Made by a program: the position numbers and the translations under genes. The notes under the pieces are model-generated. The model was not told the origin of the DNA. It searched no databases and saw only the letters and a list, made by a program, of their open reading frames with translations. 64,000 nucleotides of DNA from Bolinopsis microptera (taxonomy: Eukaryota; Ctenophora; Tentaculata; Lobata; Bolinopsidae), in the NCBI RefSeq assembly GCF_026151205.1, contig NC_087077.1, forward strand, positions 12,994,983-13,058,982, written 5' to 3'. How positions within the stretch are numbered: the stretch's first letter is position 1; the number at the start of each line of letters is the position of its first letter. Shown here piece by piece: positions 46,405-56,150 of the stretch.

Positions 46405-46859
46405 CAGGGTCAGATCAGGATCAGGATCAGGATCAGGGTCAGGGTCAGGGTCAGGGTCAGGGTCAGGGTCAGGGTCAGGGTCAGGGTCAGGGTCAGGGTC
46501 AGGGTCAGGGTCAGGGTCAGGGTCAGGGTCAGGGTCAGGGTCAGGGTCAGGGTCAGGGTCAGGGTCAGGGTCAGGGTCAGGGTCAGGGTCAGGGTCAGGG
46601 TCAGGGTCAGGGTCAGGGTCAGGGTCAGGGTCAGGGTCAGGGTCAGGGTCAGGGTCAGGGTCAGGGTCAGGGTCAGGGTCAGGGTCAGGGTCAGGGTCAG
46701 GGTCAGGGTCAGGGTCAGGGTCAGGGTCAGGGTCAGGGTCAGGGTCAGGGTCAGGGTCAGGGTCAGGGTCAGGGTCACGGTCAGGGCCAGGGTCAGGGTC
46801 AGGGTCAGGGTCAGGGTCAGGGTCAGGGTCAGGGTCAGGGTCAGGGTCAGGGTCAGGGT
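46405..46859. repeat. TCAGGG hexamer array, about 75 copies
   Basis: Almost pure (TCAGGG)n on the plus strand, with degenerate GATCAG units at the start and only two point changes (46778, 46787) near the end. The array ends tcagggttaattg. TCAGGG differs at one base from the animal telomere repeat TTAGGG. The open frames (Ser-Gly and Leu-Thr) are by-products of the hexamer. Confidence 0.95.
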
Positions 46860-47020
46860 TAATTGTCGCCCACCCATTTTACCATGGAAACATGTAGTTA
46901 TAAGCTATCTATATATAGTATTATCTATATATAATATTATACATTGCACATCGTTTATTAATTGTAATTAAAGCAACTCATTGAATGTTTTATCTGGCAA
47001 CAGTTATTATACATAGTGTG

Positions 47021-48188
47021 CACTGAGTAGGAATGTGAGTATGCATTTTTTGTACTTATTAACGGTGAATCTTAACGTGGGCTAATTTTATTTGGTGATA
47101 TCAATTATTTCATAGCCAAACTGGGGAAGGTTAAATAAAACAAGTTGTAATTAAATTAAATTAGCTGATAGTAGAAACTTTTCGCAAATAAACTGTGAAC
47201 AGTGAACAGTGAACACATATAATTTGAGAGAGAATTGATTCGTTCACCGGACGCATACATTATACTGTCCAGAGATATTATGGGAGGTTCAAGCTTCTTT
47301 GAACTTTTGAAAAGTAGCAAAAATTGAGAAAAATTGATAATCTAGGAGGGGATAGGGAGTTGGTTCAAACATATAAGTAATAAATCATGTTTTATTTTGC
47401 AGAATTATACAATATGCATATGTTATCGTCTTCGACTATAAGGGATGATGGGGCGATGACGTGATTATAATTATATATGATAAAGTTCCAGGTGGTGACT
47501 AATTGAAGGCGTGTAAGTGTGAGGATGAAGAATCAGCCTTGATGCATGAGCTGGAAGGGTGAACGAGGTAAAAATATGTACATGGTACAATTTCATAGAA
47601 ACTGAGAACAAAAATCCTTTACATCAGTACAGACCGATATGCTTGCCTTCAATTACAAACCTTGCTTTAAAAATGATATTGTTATTCAAGTTAAAAGCCT
47701 TCGAAGTTTTTTAATAAACTATCGCATGATATTGTATATCAATCAAATTGCAACTCTTAAGTTAACTTGTTGTTTAATTGTATTACTGAGTCATAAATGA
47801 ACACTTGTAGTACGTACCTATATGGCGGTTGATCTGCAACTTGTCCCATGCTGATGAACCTGATAATTAAAACAATTTTAACTTCTGAAGGCGGCTCTGT
47901 ATCATTCTACATTCTGACAACAGTCCTTCTATGCTATGTCAACAATTTTAAAACCTAATCATTCAACTAATAGGATTTCAAGGTATTACACAAGTGGCAA
48001 TGATGAATCATGGATGATAATTGATTATTGACGAAACTCGACAAGCAAGTTTGAAACCCAAAGTAAGAAATCGGGATCAAATATGATTGACACGTAACGC
48101 GCGCGTATAACATGTGCTTATCCAATGCGAAACTAAAAGTGGTGAAAATGGAAGAATCGACTGTAGAGTGATTTAGCGCGACCGAGCT
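47021..48188. other. Intergenic, no gene seen
   Basis: AT-rich; a short gtgaacagtgaaca microsatellite at about 47198. No supported exon. Confidence 0.45.
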
Positions 48189-48206
48189 TGTCACGTGACC
48201 AAAACG
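48189..48206 (+). promoter_or_regulatory. Second copy of the CACGTG motif
   Basis: tgtcacgtgaccaaaacg, matching 42853-42870 at 17 of 18 positions, 104 bp before the first E1 copy of this locus. Confidence 0.45.
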
Positions 48207-48309
48207 GTTTTTTGCCCATAACTCTCCGTGGAAGCATTTTTACCCTACGTCATGTGGGGTGATTCGGAATCAGCGTCCAAAAATACACTAATTTAGATCA
48301 ATGTCACAC

Positions 48310-48404
48310 TTACCTGGGGACCTCAGGCTATTATGTTCATAATTTAAACGATCAATAGAGATTCGGCGGAATGACAGGCTGAGCCGGTAAGCGCGGCCCA
48401 GTAA
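48310..48404 (+). other. Structured element E1, copy 2
   Basis: Same conserved ends as copy 1, with an 18-nt longer interior (two small insertions). The outer stem, the CTCAG/CTGAG stem and the ATTC-GGCG-GAAT hairpin are retained. It starts ACTTACCTGGGG. Confidence 0.55.
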
Positions 48405-48439
48405 TTTTACATCCGAAGGGCCTTTTCACAAGAATTTTC

Positions 48440-48525
48440 TTACCTGGGGACCTCAGGCTATCATGTTCATTAACATATAGAGATTCGGCGGAATAACAGG
48501 TTCAAGGTTGAGCGCGGCCCAGTAA
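48440..48525 (+). other. Structured element E1, copy 3
   Basis: Lies 35 bp after copy 2. CTGAG is replaced by TTGAG, which still pairs with CTCAG through a G-U type pair. A shared motif, TTGGGCGAGCGATTTAGTAG (48541-48560), follows; a close copy lies at 8788-8807. Confidence 0.55.
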
Positions 48526-48598
48526 AATGTTTCTTAAAATTTGGGCGAGCGATTTAGTAGGAGCGATATTTATTTAGAGTTTATTTAGATATTCAATT

Positions 48599-48689
48599 GT
48601 AGGTTTACAACCTACCAGGACGCGCGCTGAGTTGGACTCGTCGACGGTCCAATATATGGAACAGATATTTTACGAGTATCACCCGTTAA
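48599..48689 (+). other. Structured element E2, copy B (uninterrupted)
   Basis: Starts with a perfect hairpin GTAGGTT-TAC-AACCTAC, then ACGCGCGC, then ACTCGT...ACGAGT enclosing a TCCA/TGGA hairpin, ending CACCCGTTAA. It acts as an empty-site paralogue for the MITE insertion next to copy A. Confidence 0.55.
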
Positions 48690-49804
48690 GATATTCAATT
48701 GGAGTATTGAACTATTTAAGCATAAGCATTATCAAACCAATAATTTGACAGGTCTGGGCAGTGGGCACTGTACTGGGACCATTACATCCTAATTTTATAT
48801 TAATAGATGGCCCCAACCATTTCAAACACTTTTAATGACCTAAGAACTGGCCATGGTAGGCATGATAAAATTATCTTTATACTTACGTATCACTAAATCG
48901 ACTTAATTCAATACATTAAAAAATATTGGTTAATTTCCAGACTGATTGAAGGTTCAACCCAAATAATTCTTTGTAAATTTTGGATTTGAGCAATTTTTTA
49001 GATTATCTGTATTATGAAGTTTTGAAGTTCTTGCAGGATAGAATTATCATTTGAATATAGTTTTAAAGTAATTACAACACTCAAATCTATTACATTTATT
49101 TAGGACGTTACAGAAGTAAGTAATTTATTGTAGTTTGAGGAGTCCTCACTGGCGTTTCTCTTGTCGCTAATATATGTGATCAATTGTAAACTTGAAATTA
49201 CTGTAGGTTCACATTTGCATCATATGGTTTAATTAGTTTCAAAGCTATGAACAAAGTAAAGTTGGTACTCCTAGCAGCAATGGACCACATTATGCTGATG
49301 CATTCATTCATTCTGTTCCCATATCCTTTAAAAATCCAAAGAACCACTTTACCAAACCTCAAGATCAGGGAGTGGCTGTTTTTCTCAAATAAAGAATTGT
49401 AAGGTCAAAAAAGTTAGAGCTGTTTAAAGTCCCAGTTTTACTAGTAATTACAGGTAAACCTCAAAATTTGGCGCGTAATATCTCAACAATGCAAGGTCAG
49501 ACTTTGATCCGTTTTTTGTCTCCAGCAGCTCTATCACATGTGTGTAAACTAAAAAATTTGTGTGACTGATAAGGCCTCATTCTTATTTCAAGTGTATTCA
49601 AGTCGCCAAACCTGTAGCAGAAAACTCAAATTGTTGCACGTAAGAGCCTCTACTAAAAGTCTGATGTGTATTTACTTCACCATAACCATTAATCAACATT
49701 TTCTTCAAATTCTGTAAGTAAGGTTCCTCATGATCATAACTTTTATATGTTGTTCAACCCGATATCCATGTAATTCTAAAAACACCTGCTTATTATAGGC
49801 AAAC
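48690..49804. other. Intergenic / 5' region of the next gene
   Basis: No gene seen. ttattatag at 49790-49798 could be a splice acceptor, so 5' untranslated exons may lie in this stretch. Confidence 0.4.
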
Positions 49805-51119
49805 ATGCCGGAAGCAACCCCAGATGAGACTCCAGTATGCTATGCCATGTCAAAGTTTCTGGACAACAGTGGGTTTCTGAACATTCAGCCACGATCTGGT
49901 TTTCCATTGGAGGTTCTCAATTTCTGGCAGTATGTGGGAAAATACCCCATTAGTGCAGCTGGGTAAGTGGAAATATCTTGTGTCCACATTAGAAATATAT
50001 AGCACTGTGCAACATTGAACAACTGATATATCTAATGTAATTTCTTTGTTATTTTATTTGATGGCACCTATCACCTTAATAATACCAAGAAATCCGTGTG
50101 TGTGTGTGTGTGTGTGTATGTTTGAAATTTCCGAACGGTTATACAAAATAAACGGTAAGAGTTATGGGACTGGTTTTTTCGGTATAGTGCCGACAAAACT
50201 CTGACGAAGCCAATAAGCAAATTTTATAAAAATCGGCCGGTGGTAAGTGGCTTAATTGATGGTTTTGTACTATTAATGCAACATTATGGAGTGAGCCACT
50301 AAAATGGCTCACTTTTTCTTCCTATTCGCTCTCTTTGTAGCGATGGTAATTAGGTTAGCTCCGCAAGTGATATTAGGAGTGTACTTGGGCACTGATTGTG
50401 GTCTGTTTAAACTGTAGAGAGAGTTCATACTTTCATACGACAATGTTTATGCATATAATACTATAAGTTTATTAGGGGGGGGGGGGGGGAGCCTTCATTT
50501 GCGGTCGGTTTGTTTACTTTTATACGACAATGTAATGCATGTTTTCAAATATAAGGCGGGTGTGGTGCGGAGTTAATAAGGGTTAATTTCTAAAACGATT
50601 TAAAGCGGTTTAAGACGGGAGTGATGAGGTGTAATAGTCGTGGTACAGATACTATTGGATATGTGAGGGAACTCCGAATAGAATTGCTCACCTAATGCGG
50701 GTTTTGAGTCAGCGGGTAATTACTCCTACCCTTTTTAACTGCGGCAGTGAAATCCCGGCCGAAGGCCGGGTTACACTAGTATTTCTATAATATCACAGTT
50801 ATGAACATTTGTAGGAAATTGTTTATCTGAATTTTGATATTTTCAGGTTAATGATAAATTTGACAAGCAGACTGATCTCATTAGAAACTAGTCACGGTTA
50901 GTGCAAAGTTAAAACTGTTATCATTCCATTACAAACTCATTAAGTTGGTCACCAGCAGGCTGTTAGTCACCTGATAATCACATGTACTTCACTCTAAATA
51001 ACTGTTCAAGTAGGTGGTGGTTCTATCACCTCCCTGAGTTTTGCTGGTGTATTTCCGTCTCCACAGGTGCAGATCCGTGGAGGGTACTGTTTAAGTACAT
51101 CACGTTTACTCCAAATAAG
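49805..51119 (+). CDS. First coding exons of an unrecognised gene (3' end not found)
   Basis: Exons 49805-49962, 50847-50896 and 51067-51119 join in phases 2, 1 and 0 with GT-AG borders. They encode about 87 residues starting MPEATPDETPVCYAMSKF, continuing FPLEVLNFWQYVGKYPISAA, LMINLTSRLISLE, then GADPWRVLFKYITFTPNK. No domain is recognised. The first intron hosts a Helitron-like element. I could not find the next exon in phase 0 before the retrotransposon at 53 kb. The gene may continue to the right, or may be a remnant. Confidence 0.55.
50093..50779 (+). mobile_element. Non-autonomous Helitron-like element
   Basis: Starts TCCGTGTGTGTG after an A, and ends with the hairpin CCCGGCC-GAA-GGCCGGG, five bases, then CTAG followed by T. 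A 3' hairpin close to CTRR and insertion between A and T without duplication are Helitron hallmarks. It contains (GT)n at the 5' end and a G15 run at 50475. No RepHel coding sequence. Confidence 0.75.
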
Positions 51120-52147
51120 GTATAATCGGTATCACGTGACGATTCCGTTTCCTGGATGAGTGTCAAGCCCTTGATCCCCTGGTGGTGTTAGCCAGCAAAC
51201 CATGAATTTACTAATACTGTCTGCTTCGCACCAACACTGTAACCTTGTCAAGGCTCTGACTGTTCGTGTTCCACTACTGGTGTAAGAGGTGTTGAGTAAT
51301 GGATAACAAATAGATGTATAATCTCAGTGAAATGATAGCACCAATAACAACGGTATTTCATCACGTCATGTCAACTGGTAGTTGCTACGAAACTTCTTGT
51401 TTGTGTCGCTGCTGATCAAAGGAATTAAACAGCTTTATCAGCCATACTAATACACCAGATCTCCAGTAAAACCATACAACCATACAACCAGATCAATGGA
51501 GAGGAGCTGTTCAGTCGGATACTTCCCTGCTTAAACTGGGTTACATTGAGAATAACGAGAGATGGTAGAGAATATGTTGTTTGATCCGAATAATAACACC
51601 CAGCATTGAGTCTCCTGATAACCACGCTGCACTTGTATGGTAGAGAGAGAGAGAGAGAGAGTAATAACACTAATGTATTCCAGACTGGACCTGGCAACAG
51701 CTCAAATAATTCTCCTTCTTTTCTGTCTGATATTGCTACAATTTAGTTATAATATTCAGCTCTCTCTCCACAGTCACGTGGAGGGAGAAAGAAAGTTTAA
51801 TTACAGGCAATGCCATTGCCTGAGTATATAATACAGAATATGAGGAATCTAATCAGCAAATGGTTGTGTTAAAATCTTGACAGTTTGAGTGTACTCTACG
51901 GTATAGGTAGTGTGTAGAGTATTTTGTGGTTTTCAAATCAAATCTTTAACTCGTACCATATTTTAGCTGCCTCTGTCTTCTCAGGCTTTCACAGCTGTAC
52001 GATGTACGCCCTTTTCTATACAGAGCTATATAACAGTATAATATCTTTTAAGTATCTTCAGCAATCTCTTAAGGAGTTGTGACGATGTTAATGTACAAGA
52101 GATATGAAGATCACAATCAGTGAGGAGAGGTCTGACGTTAATGCCGT
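51120..52147. other. No supported gene
   Basis: Contains an (AG)n microsatellite at 51640-51661 and possible but unsupported splice-like sites (for example ttctcag at 51982). Confidence 0.4.
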
Positions 52148-52209
52148 GTCACGTGATCATTCGAGTCACGTGATCATTCGAGTCACGTGATCATTCGAGT
52201 CACGTGATC
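52148..52209. repeat. 17-bp repeat carrying CACGTG, 3.6 copies
   Basis: Unit gtcacgtgatcattcga places four CACGTG boxes 17 bp apart. Confidence 0.85.
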
Positions 52210-52591
52210 TACTATCCCTCTTTTTACATATCAAATCTTCTGTGTACCAGGTTATAGGGAAATATAAGTACTTTAAATAATATAAGGGCGAGACAATATA
52301 GCAATCACCTGATGTCTGGAGCAATTAATCAAAACAGCACCCCTATAATGTTAGGAATATTATCTCCTGGTATTTCAGTACAATATACACTACAATATTT
52401 AACTACCTTCAATACCGTGTTCTCTAATGTTCTCTAGTGTTCTCTATTCTCTAAACACATGTTCTTTTGAATACTCCTCTCACAACACAGCACATAGAGT
52501 ATGTTAGAGTATGTTAGAGTATGTGTACTTGGCAGTTAGCCAAGAGAAAGAGTGATAATCAGATGATTAAGCTATTGTTCAGGTTTGTATG

Positions 52592-52968
52592 CCACACTTG
52601 CATTCTACCGTCCTACTGCACTCAGTCCTAGTTAGGTGTCAGCACTACACTACATATACCGGCCTACCATCCCACACATCCTCACTTCCACACTTGCATT
52701 CTACCGTCCTACTGCACTCAGTCCTAGTTAGGTGTCAGCACTACACTACATATACCGGCCTACCATCCCACATCCTCACTTCCACACTTGCATTCTACCG
52801 TCCTACTGCACTCAGTCCTAGTTAGGTGTCAGCACTACACTACATATACCGGCCTACCATCCCACATCCTCACTTCCACACTTGCATTCTACCGTCCTAC
52901 TGCACTCAGTCCTAGTTAGGTGTCAGCACTACACTACATATACCGGCCTACCATCCCACACATCCTCG
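52592..52968. repeat. 94-96-bp tandem repeat, 4 copies
   Basis: Units start ccacacttgcattctaccgt (52592, 52688, 52782, 52876) and are nearly identical; the only length change is an extra ca in cccacacatcc in the first and last units. Confidence 0.93.
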
Positions 52969-53269
52969 GCTTTGATCAAATAATTTGAGGCACAGTGTAT
53001 AACACTATAACTATAGTTGGCATTTCTGTTGGACAAAAACGTTTTGGCAATATATTGGCAGTTGGGATAGTGCTAAGCACTCTAAACTATAAAGGTGCAT
53101 GGGAATGTTGGATTATGGTATGGTTGTCATATTGTTGGTGTGGCGTCCGCAATATTATCAGTCGCCTTTGAAAATCTACTACAGATTTTCTTTCTGTATA
53201 TCACTATACAGTTCCTCTTTAGAAAAAGTGCATGTGACAAGTAACGAGACAAGGATGCTCTAGGATCAG

Positions 53270-56150
53270 GAGCGACAAATGATCAATTGTTCTAGACGTG
53301 AGGCTTTCTGCAGTAACGGCCCTAGCGAACAGGGGGATGGTTGTTCGCTTGAGTACTATGATGCGGTTATACAAGTCTGGCAAAACAATTTGTGACCTGC
53401 CTATTGGCCGGGCGCCGCCGTAGACTCAACACATGGTGTGTGGGGTATTTACCTCGGGCACACACCTTAATCTCTCGACCGGCGGGTCACACCCAAATCT
53501 CCTGCTCCAACTCTTTCAAAGGCTGGTACCCTACTACTACGTGGCCAGAAGGAAATTCTTGTAGGAACTCTTAATGTACGAACAATAAGAGAACAATACA
53601 AGAGGGATGAGCTGGGTGTATGCATGAGGGATAGTGGCGTACATATTTTGGGCATTCAGGAGCATCGGGTAGTACATAGCACTGAAATCGAGTATCAAGA
53701 TCTTGGAAGCTCTCACCTCATAACAACTTCGGCATGGAGAACCAGCAATGGGGCGGCTGCTGGTGGGGTTGGTATTGTCTTGGACAAAAATACAGTATTC
53801 AACTCATTGATTAGTGTATACTCACATGACAGGAGGACGATGGTAGCCAGCTTTGCAGGGAACCCGGTCACAACTGTTATTGTGAGTTATAGCCCGACAG
53901 AGGGGGCGACTGTCGACGAAGCAGAAAACTACTACGACAGCCTTGGTGGTGCCATCGACCAGATACCAGCCCACAACTTACTATTCGTTGTAGGAGACCT
54001 CAATGCGCATGTCTCATCATCAGGAAACTGGACATCCTGGTCTAAACTTAAAACTGATATCGCTCTACAAGAGAGGTACACAGTGGAAGTTAAAAACCGC
54101 TTTTCCATACTTGAAAAGGATGATCAGACGGCAACAGAAAGGTACCAATGCTTTATTGATGCGAATAGGACAACTTCTCGACTTTTACTACCTGAAAAGG
54201 AGAAAAAGAAAAGATGTAAAATCTCAGCGACTCCAAGTGTTGAGATTGCCAGGCTGAAGCTGAGGGAATGTAGCATAAAATACCACTCAGATGCTACAGA
54301 AGACAACCGAATAGCTGTTCAAGAGGGCAAACAGAAGCTAGGCGATGCTTATCAAGCAGCCAAAGAGCACCTGCTGGAGGGGCAGGTCCGGGAACTGGAG
54401 GAAGCAAGTTGGCAGGGCAGACATGCTAAAAGCTGGACCATGATCAACAAGATCACAGGTAAAGCTCCATCATATACTGGCAAAATCAAGGGAAACTCAC
54501 CAACGGAAAGGGTTCAGAAATGGAAGGACTATTTTGCTACTCTTCTCGGCTCACCACCGACGGTAGAGAACGCGGAAGAGGATATTGATCCAGTCCACCC
54601 ACCTCTGAATATCGGAACAGAACCGTTTACGTTGGATGAGTACAGGAAAGCAAAGTCCAGCATAAAGGAAGGGAAAGCATGGGGTGACGACAACATAGCC
54701 CCAGAAGTCTTAAAACGATGCGACCTTGATCAAATTGTCTTAGACTTCTGTAACAATGCTCTATTGAAAGGTGAGAAACCAGACCAATGGTCAACTGCCA
54801 ACATCATACCAATTCCAAAGAAGGGCGACCTTAGCGAACCAATGAACTATCGGGGAATAAGCTTGTCATCCCTAGTTGCCAAGTCTCTAAACAAGATGGT
54901 TCTAAACCGGTTGAAGCCAGAAATCGAGACAATTCTGCGTAGAAACCAGAATGGATTCAGACCAGGAAGGTCAACAACTCAACAGATATTGGTACTGAGA
55001 CGTCTTATAGAGGGTGTCAAGAGTCGGAAACTGCCAGCTGTTCTGACATTTATAGACTTTAAGAAGGCTTTCGACAGTGTACATCGTGGGAAAATGCTAA
55101 AGATTCTAGAAGCTTACGGCATTCCAGTCAAAATCGTGCAGCTTATACGGCTCATGTACGAGAAGACAATGGCCAAAGTCCTAACTCCAGACGGAGAAAC
55201 TGAATTGTTCGAGATACTTGCAGGTGTGTTACAGGGTGATACCTTAGCACCTTACCTCTTTGCAATAGTCATCGACTACTGTATGAGGCAAGCCATAGGC
55301 GATGATGCGGAGCGACTTGGACTCACCCTCGAACGTAGAAAAAGCAGAAGAGTGGGGCCCAAGATCATCACCGATGTGGACTTTGCAGATGATATAGCAC
55401 TTATATCTGAGGACATGGACAAGGCTAACGAGTTCCTGCTCAGAGTAGAATCGGCGGCAGCAAGCGTGGGACTACACATAAACGAAGGCAAGACCAAGGT
55501 CATGACACTGAATATGGAGGATCGATCTAGCGACCTACAAAGTCGATCCGGGGAAGCCATAGAAAATGTAGATGATTTCATCTACTTAGGCTCCTGGATT
55601 GAGAGCACAGATAGGGAGATAAGGGTTAGAAAGGGAAAAGCGTGGGGTGCCCTACATAGACTGAAGGATATCTGGAAATCCAAACTCTCAAAGAGCCTAA
55701 AGATTAGATTGTTCATAGCGGCTTGTGAATCAGTACTGCTCTACGGATCAGAAACCTGGACACTGACAAAGGCTCAAGAGAAAAGTTTGGACGGGACATA
55801 CACAAAGATGTTGCGTATGGTGCTGGGTATCTCATGGAAGGACAAGGTCAGCAATATAACTTTGTATGGTAGCCTCCCAAGGCTGTCAAACAAGTTACGA
55901 AGCAGGAGATTAAAAATGGCGGGACACTGCATCCGACATCCTGAGCTACTTGCCAGTGATTTAGTCTTATGGGAACCTACGCACGGTAGAGCACAGCAAG
56001 GCCGACCAAGACAAAGCTACTTGTCTATGTTACTGAAGGAAGTTGGGACAAACTCTAAAGAGGAACTGCGAACCCTGATGCGGGACAGGGATATATGGAG
56101 GGGGTTTTCTGGCGTAGATCGGACTTAGCTCCGACATAGTAGTAGTAGTT
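53270..56150 (+). mobile_element. Non-LTR (LINE) retrotransposon, internally deleted
   Basis: Has a GC-richer leader (from about 53270), one long ORF and a 3' end of (TAG)n at 56138-56149. The leader boundary is approximate. The short microsatellite tail instead of poly(A) resembles RTE-like and related LINEs; the clade is not settled. Confidence 0.8.
53471..56128 (+). CDS. LINE polyprotein: partial AP-endonuclease plus reverse transcriptase
   Basis: The frame is open from 53471 (just after a stop) to TAG at 56128; the first ATG is at 53624, but endonuclease homology (ILVGTLNVRTIREQY) begins before it. Endonuclease landmarks IQEHR and GDLNAH are present. The text then jumps to TSWSKLKTDIALQ, so the C-terminal half of the endonuclease, including the SDH-type motif, is missing. 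RT motifs follow in order: IPIPKKGD, NYRGISLSS, QNGFRPGRSTTQQ, TFIDFKKAFDSV, GVLQGDTLAPYLF, and the catalytic VDFADDIALIS. The C-terminal region SETWTLT ... GHCIRH is typical of this LINE group. The RT frame is intact, so the element is young or selected, but the endonuclease should be inactive. Confidence 0.88.
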   Translation, partial: SLDRRVTPKSPAPTLSKAGTLLLRGQKEILVGTLNVRTIREQYKRDELGVCMRDSGVHILGIQEHRVVHSTEIEYQDLGSSHLITTSAWRTSNGAAAGGVGIVLDKNTVFNSLISVYSHDRRTMVASFAGNPVTTVIVSYSPTEGATVDEAENYYDSLGGAIDQIPAHNLLFVVGDLNAHVSSSGNWTSWSKLKTDIALQERYTVEVKNRFSILEKDDQTATERYQCFIDANRTTSRLLLPEKEKKKRCKISATPSVEIARLKLRECSIKYHSDATEDNRIAVQEGKQKLGDAYQAAKEHLLEGQVRELEEASWQGRHAKSWTMINKITGKAPSYTGKIKGNSPTERVQKWKDYFATLLGSPPTVENAEEDIDPVHPPLNIGTEPFTLDEYRKAKSSIKEGKAWGDDNIAPEVLKRCDLDQIVLDFCNNALLKGEKPDQWSTANIIPIPKKGDLSEPMNYRGISLSSLVAKSLNKMVLNRLKPEIETILRRNQNGFRPGRSTTQQILVLRRLIEGVKSRKLPAVLTFIDFKKAFDSVHRGKMLKILEAYGIPVKIVQLIRLMYEKTMAKVLTPDGETELFEILAGVLQGDTLAPYLFAIVIDYCMRQAIGDDAERLGLTLERRKSRRVGPKIITDVDFADDIALISEDMDKANEFLLRVESAAASVGLHINEGKTKVMTLNMEDRSSDLQSRSGEAIENVDDFIYLGSWIESTDREIRVRKGKAWGALHRLKDIWKSKLSKSLKIRLFIAACESVLLYGSETWTLTKAQEKSLDGTYTKMLRMVLGISWKDKVSNITLYGSLPRLSNKLRSRRLKMAGHCIRHPELLASDLVLWEPTHGRAQQGRPRQSYLSMLLKEVGTNSKEELRTLMRDRDIWRGFSGVDRT

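Larger units (their letters stand above)
45526..47020. repeat. Composite repeat: direct repeats flanking satellite, G-run and hexamer array
   Basis: A ~110-130-bp segment (tacattgcacatcgtttatt, then ttgaatgttttatctggcaa) occurs at 45526-45640 and again at 46881-47020 in the same orientation. The 178-bp satellite, the 19-G run and the TCAGGG array lie between them. Confidence 0.8.

Noticed and set aside
46304-46897. Long Ser-Gly and Leu-Thr reading frames on both strands
   Set aside because: Both are direct products of the TCAGGG hexamer array; no start context, splice site or unique flanking domain supports a protein.
48270-48404. E1 minus strand as a spliced-leader RNA
   Set aside because: The CAG|GTAAGT junction and an ATTTTTGG box 30 bp beyond in one copy are suggestive, but the sequence after the donor is not conserved among the three copies, so it is kept only as an alternative.
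48308-48420. E1 as a U1 snRNA gene
   Set aside because: The 5' ACTTACCTG matches U1, but the conserved U1-70K loop (GATCACGAAGG) is absent, the Sm site is inconsistent among copies, and copies 1 and 3 lack the AC before TTACCTG.
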